From Candidatus Muiribacterium halophilum (GTDB lineage: Bacteria > Muiribacteriota > Muiribacteriia > Muiribacteriales > Muiribacteriaceae): DNA of 64,000 bases. Of the stretch, positions 56,001 to 63,247 are shown piece by piece; position 1 is the stretch's first letter, and every line of letters starts with the position of its first letter. Under the pieces are notes generated by a model that ran no database searches, was not told the DNA's origin, and was given only the letters and a program-made list of their open reading frames with translations. Position numbers and translations under genes: made by a program. The stretch is taken from NCBI GenBank assembly GCA_002869225.1, contig PKTG01000122.1:96071-160070 (forward strand). The letters are read 5' to 3'.

Positions 56001-56745
56001 GTTCAAACACTAATCTTGTATACTCATCGTTTGAATCTCGAGAAGGCATTATAAGTTCATCAGATTCATCTCTTGTTATGTACTCAAGGTCCTCACTAAA
56101 AGGACTTGTATCAAGATCTGTGTATACCGAGTATTCAGTGCTTAAAACCTGACCTTCGTCATCATCCCAGGTCTGTGTAACAATAGGTTCATTGAAAGTA
56201 AGTTCGATATCATTATATATTTGAACGTTAGCTATTGATTTTTCTGTAACTATATCATCGTATCTTGGTGTAGAAGTATCGAAGTATAGATAATCATCAT
56301 CTTCATAGTAAGGTGTAGATACCTCTCCTGTATCATATGTTACAAGTAATTTTATCGCTGTATTTTCACTTGATTCCGTACTTGGAGGAAGCTGACAGCC
56401 AAAGATATTTCTTTCACCAGTTTCTGATATATCAAACACCCTCATAGCATGAAAAGTATCTCCACCGTTTGAATCAATCCAGAAATGCACTCTTATACTC
56501 TGCCAGTTTTCGGGATTTGATGGTGGTGGAACATCTATTTTTATTACAAAGTCTCTATCATTTGTGAATTTTCCATATTCATCATACTCAAATATATCTC
56601 TGTTAATATATGGGTCAGCAGAAGGAACTATTATCTCGCCATCTTCATTTCTTTCAACGCCAAATACGAACTCAGCATATGCATTAAAAGTTAATGCTAC
56701 TATAAATAATAACAATAATATTGATCTTAATTTTTTTATTTGCAT
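50044..56745 (-). CDS. Giant exported SbsA Ig-like (Big_5-type) repeat protein with C-terminal secretion-sorting-like domain
   Basis: Repeated IxFxExMDxxSINxxNVxL.../YTxxIxxxxxDxxGN segments; C-terminus YPNPATDFVNIRYSV...IFDVSGRKIYRE...GVYYYRL...KIAVLR; SD GGAGG before ATG 56745. Confidence 0.85.
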   Translation of the reverse strand: MQIKKLRSILLLLFIVALTFNAYAEFVFGVERNEDGEIIVPSADPYINRDIFEYDEYGKFTNDRDFVIKIDVPPPSNPENWQSIRVHFWIDSNGGDTFHAMRVFDISETGERNIFGCQLPPSTESSENTAIKLLVTYDTGEVSTPYYEDDDYLYFDTSTPRYDDIVTEKSIANVQIYNDIELTFNEPIVTQTWDDDEGQVLSTEYSVYTDLDTSPFSEDLEYITRDESDELIMPSRDSNDEYTRLVFEHERHYLRSRSQYSIDLNNVWDRAGNALNEDDADYINQMLLISDSQKSSIEEQIPSPGASNVSITSTINVVFDEMMDPLSLMNAFSMTPEVQGSYTFKYDENNDLYLMIYKPTEDLLYGQEYQYTINSNARDIAGIPFEGASFKFTTEDDTFPPGIISKFPIEGQIGVPYNTDIYIQFDEKMLSSSINEDNVKLLNGSEYVPISLNYQEYNSKLYITPLDSLQPDHNYRVVIRGLMDSAGNMIDENSWDFFTKGNYENPKILSLDYIPGIEYDDPNDIFDNDYLLEYGTIEISFSKDMDTSEIVSENFVLFDGVLNPYVTITSDNRPGKDPKRDFTLTTKMDPRGDSRYPSAGVFYKNKKYDVFVLPNVKDVSGINLEKTYNGQISTTDDVSPYAVSTYPASNEIIPEANGLNYIRIYFNEDINLKDLNITGYNTVNDSDAPIDGADPILFLDDPGASDGDVYESIYVNERDENIDYNLDGDKTDYILEIFNDEFGNGQKEPFETGNYTFVLQNSLVGGKQVMDKANIISGNPLDDDIIFSFTIEDDNIAPNIISIGSTPTPIIGQDYTIDASIKIEFDEPLDALNLSDESVYVIYDDNGDFSDPDGVSSGEVEYVELDERNTKKYFVIFKPDNYLPQDSYCRLVVRSDNSLLQDLGGNAIASDYTKDFNTTSDPIVINHFPEDGQGYVPINSYIIIQFSETMDTTSINQQGIAINDGISNITGQIYYDETENIAYFYPVSNLKKGIKYTVSIGINDETTEYSPKDTDGNPLAYNKLFTFTTATSDDTVAPRVITTYPLNGTSDINIINSDGTSLEYTVNFSELMDDTTADGDAKTISGDSNSDSVFRVYYKDSSDNKIYLDDDNLQISYNQRDQKATFKYVMDLGNGKTYNIPLKYDTTYYAELNVKVEDMAGNDLSSIGTIFPDDTDSYVWSFKTKKDYNKPTAYIAETSMQVGTKFEIIFNEKITVAGAQNIKNLVSIVYNDGSGVMPEKYYDVKIENRTGDSNPFDGPTDNNLIPDEDYSVIVVTPTTLINNQFPNGDYTLWTYSERAGSQLTDLFGNVFDGDNSTADRDAGDGNYSRVISISDDIPPSILTKYPTGSAVSTNKNMISVWVEFSEDINHEDDPLVADYSRSILNSSNFYVESSGIPISVQSLEYYQSEDGNDYNNNGETDDKYIAVLKFQDDLSFNSDYKVVVKNIEDLDSDKDIITINPFSWTFTTKAPSPPFVKDVPEAFRNDITAPDEVTHFKITFTSDFDMDGDFFLNNIDNLITFRKYNSIESWPVTYSWENNNTVLVMNLDKELDHNSKYTLLISGNMRDKNGNTLDGDKDGTSEGSPVDDYLYEYVTGDEKQYLSVIQTNPYKNKTDVDINSKITVFFNDSLERISVIYGENNTVKLVKKDTGDIIEATLNYLNSNKTLVITPKSNLEYNTEYKLILSADLENENTKNLDGNGNNLFEYSPIDDYIVSFTTANDDLAPQFIASESIPLDDADDIGVSNDIQLVFSERLSDDILQNLSDYIKLYPGNTSVVPEFSLVEYTFSTNTQTINGKSRFVITISPTMPLANSSDYTINISSIIKDVSGNFIENPDIITFTTAEKDFDFVAFKNPAVKDEIFIIAKHSTALTGLTISLKQRNKTAVSVGYTATSGSNTYFASYKLDNDYLGMVTISAQTTNGLVSSIFMEYGYMKNAPLRLAGNFLKANIKDDSNYMVFYDTLEEKKSRKSVSSNNIEELIPISWKYTITASDDNIRLSSDKDSENPKDTGLYFDTDNGWKFIQKTSEDLSVNLKKGTSFAILRDRTAPRVQKLQKFYEMPVFNIEDASGFEVAKVIIDNEDNKDRISLQGNELRFDSKWFANIPAGNHNIDLRLVDGIGNTREYSSSFLAPGPLDISSISVYPNPATDFVNIRYSVQTALCKSVTLSIFDVSGRKIYRESISTTLGINDFYWDLRSLRGDLVSNGVYYYRLRAINTTGEEVEKTGKIAVLR

Positions 56746-56799
56746 GTTTAGAACCTCCACTGAAACTTTCGGTAGTGGTATTATCCCCTTATTTTGTAG

Positions 56800-56807
56800 T
56801 ATCGGTA
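56800..56807 (-). promoter_or_regulatory. TACCGATA motif upstream of the SbsA-like gene
   Basis: Minus strand ACTACCGATACT; a second TACCGAAA lies closer to the gene. Confidence 0.35.
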
Positions 56808-56818
56808 GTATTTCAGAT

Positions 56819-58336
56819 TTAATCCACTTTTTTTAATAATAGATCGAATCTGAGTTCTTCCCCTGTATTTATCTTAATATCTATTGGTTCAAATTCATAA
56901 ATACCACTTGATCTTTTTCCTGATATTTCCATATCCTCGTTTACGACTAACTCGGGTTCTAATATATATATGCCAGACGGGAGATTGTTAAAGGAATAAG
57001 CATTACTACTCTGTCCTCTAACTGCATTATAGGGAGCTACTCTTTTCTCGCCACCGGAATTAATATATAGATTGAAATTTGTAAGTTCTGAAAAATCATT
57101 TCCTATATCTAAAGCAGTTACTTCGCTACTATCCAAGGTGAAAACATTTCCATATATCTTTGCTGAATTTACTTTAGATACCATCTGATAATCATCTTCA
57201 AAAATATCCTCAGTTATATTGATTGATTTATCAAGAGTATTATAAAAATCAGAGGTGAATTTAAGAAAATGGTTTGCTTTTGTCAAACCGTATACTGTTA
57301 TCCTTCCTGATATATCAGAATAATAATATGTCTCGTTTTTGTCTATCTCAAGTTTAATATTTGTAATAGGTTTTCCTGAAGCTGAATCTTTTAAGGATAC
57401 TATTAGATTTGATTCTCCTTTTGATAGTTCAACACCGGAAAGCTGATTTCTCTGATTATCATCAGATATGTCTATCTTCCGACTTTCTGTATAATAACCA
57501 GCGTTTGTAAAAGTGAAAATATACTCTCCTTCAGTAAGTCCATTGAATGAGAATTCTCCGTTAGTATTGGTATACGTTGTCTTGTTATAGTTAAAATAAT
57601 CACTGTTTATTGAGGCTTCTACTTTTACATTTTCAATAGAGTCTTTAGTGCTAGCATCAAGTACTTTTCCCTCTATGTTTAGTTCCTGTTTGTATAGTTC
57701 TATTGTGTTGTTAACATTAATATTAGTATTGCTTATAGTAAACTTTTTTGAAACGTTAATAAAATCGGATTTATCTGTAGTAATATAGTAAGTGCCCTTG
57801 ACAAGGTTTTTAAAAACAAAAAAACCATCTTTGTTAGTCTCGGTATAATTTAATCCCAATCTAACTGGGATATAAGCTGCAGGTTTATCGTTGATCAATA
57901 TCTTTCCAATAATTGCTGAATCATCAAATTCTGTTGTGCTATCCTCGATATATATAGTCTTATATTCATTATTATCCTTAAGTGGATATACATCTTCTCT
58001 AAATTCTGCAAAATAATCTGTAAATACTTTTAATGTATATTCTCTATCCTGAAGTTCGTTTGAATTAAAGAAGAAATATCCTTTGCTGTCTGTATACGTA
58101 GTTATATTATTGGTCTCAGTTACAAGCATGACCTTAGCATTTTTAATTGGAACTTTATTGTCTTCATTACTATTTCCAATATATTTAAACATAATATATC
58201 CATCATAACCAATATTGGAATTTTTAATGTTCTGTGATATCTGCATATCATTTTTACATGCAGTAAGTGAGAATATTAATATAAATGTTAAAAAGATAAT
58301 AAAAATATTTCTGGTTATTTTATTTTTCATCATCAA
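56819..58336 (-). CDS. Lipoprotein with carboxypeptidase-regulatory-like/Cna-B-like repeats
   Basis: Lipobox FSLTAC; repeats YTDSKGYFFFNSNELQDREYTLKV, YTNTNGEFSFNGLTEGEYIFTF. Confidence 0.75.
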   Translation of the reverse strand: MMMKNKITRNIFIIFLTFILIFSLTACKNDMQISQNIKNSNIGYDGYIMFKYIGNSNEDNKVPIKNAKVMLVTETNNITTYTDSKGYFFFNSNELQDREYTLKVFTDYFAEFREDVYPLKDNNEYKTIYIEDSTTEFDDSAIIGKILINDKPAAYIPVRLGLNYTETNKDGFFVFKNLVKGTYYITTDKSDFINVSKKFTISNTNINVNNTIELYKQELNIEGKVLDASTKDSIENVKVEASINSDYFNYNKTTYTNTNGEFSFNGLTEGEYIFTFTNAGYYTESRKIDISDDNQRNQLSGVELSKGESNLIVSLKDSASGKPITNIKLEIDKNETYYYSDISGRITVYGLTKANHFLKFTSDFYNTLDKSINITEDIFEDDYQMVSKVNSAKIYGNVFTLDSSEVTALDIGNDFSELTNFNLYINSGGEKRVAPYNAVRGQSSNAYSFNNLPSGIYILEPELVVNEDMEISGKRSSGIYEFEPIDIKINTGEELRFDLLLKKVD

Positions 58337-59991
58337 CCTCCAGTTTCCGTCTCTGTCTCTTCAGTATCACTTGTCGTATCTGCTGACAGACCCGAGTCAT
58401 ATATCATAGGTATCTGCATATTCAAGGAAAGTCCTGGAGAGATAAATATCATATCTTTTTCAAACGAATAACTTCCAGCTGGTCTTCTAGCTTCTGAGTT
58501 ATCGGACGATACAACCGCATATACTTCGATCTTATAATAACCTGAAAACAGGTTTGTCATGTTTACTTTGTATGTTGAAGACTCATCCTGCTCAAGTGTG
58601 ATATTGACCGGGAAATATTCCGATGATACCGATACTTCGGCAGTGTCTGTTACACCTTCGACCCCTTCCACTTCAGCAGTATCGGTTTCTTCATCCACAT
58701 CCGTATCGTCTTCATCGCCACCGATTTCTGTAAAGTATTTATAAAGGATCACATTTACCTGAGTATAGTTTAGAGGAAGTATATCGCCATCATATACAGT
58801 AAAGAAGCTTAGGTTTATTGTTCCATTACAATACTCCTGTTTTATTTGAAAATCCTCTTCTTTTGAAGTGTTAGGACTTAGGTAAATATTTTTCCTCTGA
58901 ATCTCAAATCCTGGAGCTACTATGTTGAGTTCATAAAATCCTGAAGTAAGGGAAGATATATTATAATTTCCTTCTGCATCAGTAAAGCATTGGTTTCCAT
59001 CTCCTGCAAGTATTGCTACATTTGCTATACCAATACCAGTATTAACATCCATTATCTTTCCGTAAATGCTTGAGGTCTTACCAGAAAGCTCGATCACTTC
59101 CATACTATATTCTTTGTTATCCGTAATATTTACCTGAAACTCATAAGTCTCATAATCGTTGTGTTCACATTTTATAAGATATTCTCCACAAGAAATATTT
59201 GAGAATTTATAGATTCCTGAACTATCGGTTGTAGTTGAGGATATTATCTCATCGTTTTTGTATATTGTTACAATAACATCTTTAAGAAGCTCCATATTAG
59301 TCGAATCTACAATAACACCTCTTATCTTAGCGAGTATTGGATCCAAATAGATTATCTTATTTGTAAAAACATTCTCGTTATTGAAATTTGCTACCACTGA
59401 TTTGTAGTTTTCTTTTGTGAAAGTGACTATTTCTTCACTATCTTTTCCAAATGCGAATTCTCCCTCTATATTAGAAAGAAATGATATGTTTCCGTATTCT
59501 ATGGAAACATTCTCAACAGCATTTAGAGTATAGGAATCTATGATCTTTCCGGCTACTACAGAACTATATTCACCAGTCTCAAATCCTTCCTTTAATTCAA
59601 GATAAAAATCTCTTTCGTCCTCAAATTCCAGATCAATGCTATCATTATCTTTATTAAATCCGTATGATTCTATCTCTACCATATATCTATCCGGTGATAT
59701 AGTCTTTCCTACTTCATCATTATATATATAAAAAGCACCTGTCTCATCCGTCTGTTTTTCCAGTTTCACATTTCCTGAATTGTCTTTAAAATAGATGTTT
59801 GAATTATAGACCGGCTTATTTTCATATAAAACGTTTCCTTTAAAAAATATTGAATCACTGTTAGTGCCATATTCTTTTTTTGAAAGAAAATCGTTCATAA
59901 AGGTATCATCAGAACTGGAATTACATCCTGTAAGAATAGTTATAGTTAGGAGAAGAAAAGCAGTAAAAAGGGATATTGTCTTTTTTTTCAT
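58333..59991 (-). CDS. Lipoprotein with carboxypeptidase-regulatory-like repeats
   Basis: Lipobox TILTGC; repeats TTDSSGIYKFSNISCGEYLIKCEHNDYE; 4-bp ATGA overlaps with both neighbours. Confidence 0.75.
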   Translation of the reverse strand: MKKKTISLFTAFLLLTITILTGCNSSSDDTFMNDFLSKKEYGTNSDSIFFKGNVLYENKPVYNSNIYFKDNSGNVKLEKQTDETGAFYIYNDEVGKTISPDRYMVEIESYGFNKDNDSIDLEFEDERDFYLELKEGFETGEYSSVVAGKIIDSYTLNAVENVSIEYGNISFLSNIEGEFAFGKDSEEIVTFTKENYKSVVANFNNENVFTNKIIYLDPILAKIRGVIVDSTNMELLKDVIVTIYKNDEIISSTTTDSSGIYKFSNISCGEYLIKCEHNDYETYEFQVNITDNKEYSMEVIELSGKTSSIYGKIMDVNTGIGIANVAILAGDGNQCFTDAEGNYNISSLTSGFYELNIVAPGFEIQRKNIYLSPNTSKEEDFQIKQEYCNGTINLSFFTVYDGDILPLNYTQVNVILYKYFTEIGGDEDDTDVDEETDTAEVEGVEGVTDTAEVSVSSEYFPVNITLEQDESSTYKVNMTNLFSGYYKIEVYAVVSSDNSEARRPAGSYSFEKDMIFISPGLSLNMQIPMIYDSGLSADTTSDTEETETETGG

Positions 59992-61130
59992 TGTCCCCCC
60001 GTATATAGATTAATTGTATTTTCAGATATTCCGGGAACGGTATCATAAAGCATTAAAAGAGTATTTTTATCAGCTTCTGATAATTTGACGTCATCGTCTA
60101 TTTCAACGTTCTCATCACCTGAATAAAGTATATCATTTGGGTTAGGACTGGAGCCAAGAAGACCAAGGGCTTTTCCAATTGCTTTTAACATGACTCTTTT
60201 TCGAATCGTCTCACTTGGTAGTCTATCCAGACTTGGAAGGTATACGTTTAATGTGATTACAGGTTTAAAGTCATATTCAGGATACTGCGGATCGTCTTCT
60301 GTCATCGTGTAAAGTACTTCTTCAGTTCCGACTCTAGGCACCCACATAGTTGTAATGTTAGCATCTTCTCTATTATCAACCAGTGTGAATTTAAACTTGT
60401 TAGATACTACTTCCCATTTCCCTAACATCTCGATAAATTCCTGGGATAATTCGACCTGATTTAATGAAAGTAATGTCGCATCATCTATATAGACTTTTAT
60501 ATCATCAGTGATAAATCTTGTTGTATTTGTACTAGATAGATCGACATAAAATTTTGTTTCAGCTGAATCCTCTTCGTTCTCGATCTCCTGAGAGATTATC
60601 TCACCATCGATATTAGCAATTTCAGAATAATAATTAGGTTTTCGATCTTCTGGATGAGATATAACGAAGTCCATCTCTTTTACACCTGATTCTATTCTTA
60701 TAGTCTGCTCAAATTTTTCAAATCCTGGTGATTCTATTATTATTGAATGAAATCCGGTTGGTATACCAGATATATAAAACTCATGATCGATCTCAGGATT
60801 GAATATATATTTTTTACCAGCTATTCTTATGACACCTTTTGCTTTTGAATAAAATATCCTTGTATTATCATTAGTCTCACTAAAAACAGGGTTTTCAGCG
60901 GTGTCTTCAGCACCACTTTCGGAGTAATTTATATCAAAATATTCCCCTGGCATTATATTCGCATATATTTTTCCTCTTATCGCTCCCTCATCACCTGAGG
61001 TGTATGGAAGAATACTTATAGGCGATATATAAGAACCTGAATTACTTCCGCATCCTGTAATTAACAACACTACTGAAACGAAAAAGAGAAAGAGCAATGT
61101 GTTTTTTTTATCAGTTTTTTGTTTAATCAT
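59988..61130 (-). CDS. Lipoprotein with degenerate matrixin-like C-terminal domain
   Basis: Lipobox LLITGC; MLKAIGKALGLLGSSPNPNDILYSG...LSEADKNTLLMLYDTVPG follows the matrixin layout without catalytic His/Glu. Confidence 0.6.
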   Translation of the reverse strand: MIKQKTDKKNTLLFLFFVSVVLLITGCGSNSGSYISPISILPYTSGDEGAIRGKIYANIMPGEYFDINYSESGAEDTAENPVFSETNDNTRIFYSKAKGVIRIAGKKYIFNPEIDHEFYISGIPTGFHSIIIESPGFEKFEQTIRIESGVKEMDFVISHPEDRKPNYYSEIANIDGEIISQEIENEEDSAETKFYVDLSSTNTTRFITDDIKVYIDDATLLSLNQVELSQEFIEMLGKWEVVSNKFKFTLVDNREDANITTMWVPRVGTEEVLYTMTEDDPQYPEYDFKPVITLNVYLPSLDRLPSETIRKRVMLKAIGKALGLLGSSPNPNDILYSGDENVEIDDDVKLSEADKNTLLMLYDTVPGISENTINLYTGGQ

Positions 61131-61141
61131 CTAAACCCCGC

Positions 61142-62062
61142 TTAGAAATTATAATTAGCTGTATATCCGTAAATCTTATCCGAAGAATTATTTATATTTT
61201 CCATAAATATGGATGAATGTAATTTATTGTTTTTTACTTTAAAACCTAGATTTACTGTAAAATCATTATCGCCCAGTATATAATCGCCATTCATCTTTTT
61301 AAGTTCAGCCACAAAATGAATACCTTGAATCCTTGAGTAATCGAAAGAAAGTCCGGTTGTTAAAAATGAAGTAGAATCAAGTTGGAAAGCTGGAATGTTT
61401 ATAACACTTCGTATAAAAGATGATTTAATGCATATAGAAGCATCAAGATATGGAGTTAGTCTGTCCGATACACTGACAAAGAAAGAATTAGCTTTTTCGA
61501 GTTGTGAATACGAAAGCATGAGCTGATCTTTCGGAGTGATATCCGTATAATGTCCTCCTAAAGCAATAAGAGTATTTAGATAATCAAAAGCAAACTTATA
61601 ATTCAATGTAGTCAGAGTGAGATTTTGATTAGCCATTCCAGTTATATCACTGTTAGAATCCAGAAAATTGAAACCAATCTCTGAATTTTGAGTAAGTCCG
61701 TAGTTAAGATGAAATATCTTTTCATTTTGATTTACATCTTTCAAAGTTCCCTGATAATTAAGAAGACCGTCTTTGTATATGTAGGTATAACCACAAGCAA
61801 GTTCACCTGTCTTTAAGATATATGCTGAAGGTATGTCTATAGTGCCTGATAGTCCGGTAGTTGAAATAAATCCTTCAGGGTCAAAAAGATCTGCAGAACT
61901 TAAATTAAGTCTTTGATGTTTTAACTTAGTGTTGAGTTGTTTTTTGTTTAGATCATCATATATTGCTGAATAACCTGTAATCTTTAGTTCTTTTAGATTT
62001 TCAGCCTGTAGCGAAATCAAAGATATTAGACAGAAGATAATAACAATAGTGGTTTTTTTCAT
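61142..62062 (-). CDS. Outer-membrane beta-barrel-like protein
   Basis: Signal peptide; DIPSAYILKTGELACGYTYIYKDG; terminal aromatic ...YTANYNF. Confidence 0.65.
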   Translation of the reverse strand: MKKTTIVIIFCLISLISLQAENLKELKITGYSAIYDDLNKKQLNTKLKHQRLNLSSADLFDPEGFISTTGLSGTIDIPSAYILKTGELACGYTYIYKDGLLNYQGTLKDVNQNEKIFHLNYGLTQNSEIGFNFLDSNSDITGMANQNLTLTTLNYKFAFDYLNTLIALGGHYTDITPKDQLMLSYSQLEKANSFFVSVSDRLTPYLDASICIKSSFIRSVINIPAFQLDSTSFLTTGLSFDYSRIQGIHFVAELKKMNGDYILGDNDFTVNLGFKVKNNKLHSSIFMENINNSSDKIYGYTANYNF

Positions 62063-62091
62063 ATATACCTCTCACATTTATATTCTTTGAA

Positions 62092-62102
62092 TTTATCGGT
62101 AA
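62092..62102 (-). promoter_or_regulatory. TTACCGATAAA motif upstream of the barrel gene
   Basis: Identical 11-mer to 43379-43389 and 46805-46815. Confidence 0.4.
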
Positions 62103-62230
62103 AAATACTGTATGCATTAAGTTTTTTTTACCGGTTGACTCAACTGATGAATATACTGAAATCTGATATGTGATTAAAGAGTTGATTAAAATCTTAGAAG
62201 GGATATATTGATATTTGAAAAATGTTCAGT

Positions 62231-63247
62231 TTACCTATCTTCATCTTTTAAAATATAAAAAGATAAGTTATATGGTATCTTTCCAAGCAAAAGTGATGCA
62301 ATCTGGAAGGAGAACCCATAGGTGGAATATGATCTGGAAGCTTTACCAAGAGTTGCATCAAGATGATCAAAGAAAAATCCACCATAAAGAGTGAGAGAAT
62401 AACTATGTCCTATTTTAAAAGAAAAATCTCGATAAAGTCTTTTTTTTATATCAAGTGAACCTTTTATCATCCTGTCTGCATATACTTCCTTATTAAAACC
62501 TCTTACATGATTTGAGTTTTGTGGTCTAAGTAAGATCAAAGGGTCATATACGGTTATATTTGATAATCTGTTATAAGATCCGGTTGCTTTTATTTGAAAT
62601 CCTTTTTTTTCAAATAGGCTTTTGCTTCGAACATATTTAAATTCTTAAATACCATCATCTTTAAGATCTTTTATAAAGGTAAGTGATTGAACATCAATAT
62701 CTTTTATTATAACAGGGTAATCTGAAGAATATTCGTATTCAGTATTGCTCAATCTTAGAATGAGATTATATCTTTCACCTTTGTAAAGGTTTAAAACCCC
62801 TTCCGATTTATCAGTCTTTAAATAATTAATACCTGTAGTAAAATAATTGTTCCAGCCAACTGATATTGAGTTTAGGAGTTCGAATCCAGTATATTTTGGA
62901 TAATATGTTGTGTTTAATATATGTTCTTTATTTTCATTCTGCCATATATTTATATATTGTTTATGAGATCTATTGATCTGATTCACATAGTTATAGTCAA
63001 GATTAATATTTTTTGTATGAAGGTTGTATAAAGTCTTAAAGACGAATTTTTTAATTCCTAATTGATCTAGTGCAGTTGATATGACTCCGATCTTTGAATT
63101 AGAAGGTATGTATTCGAACCATGGACTTACAAGAGAGTATTTAAGTATAGGATTGTATTTTTTGATTCTAACGTCATTTGTTTTGTTTCCAAATATGATA
63201 ATGCTAAAAAGTAGGATTAAAGAAGTTATTATTATGTTCTTTCTCAT
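62231..63247 (-). CDS. Exported outer-membrane-like protein, interrupted by in-frame TAA at 62645-62647
   Basis: MRKNIIITSLILLFSIIIFG signal peptide; ...DLKDDGI*EFKYVRSKSLFEKKGFQIKATGSYNRLSNITVYDPLILLRPQ... continues in the same frame. Confidence 0.65.

Noticed and set aside
58600-58740. TDTAEV/EEDTDVDEETDT acidic repeat as a functional element
   Set aside because: Short low-complexity acidic linker in a lipoprotein; no evidence of more.
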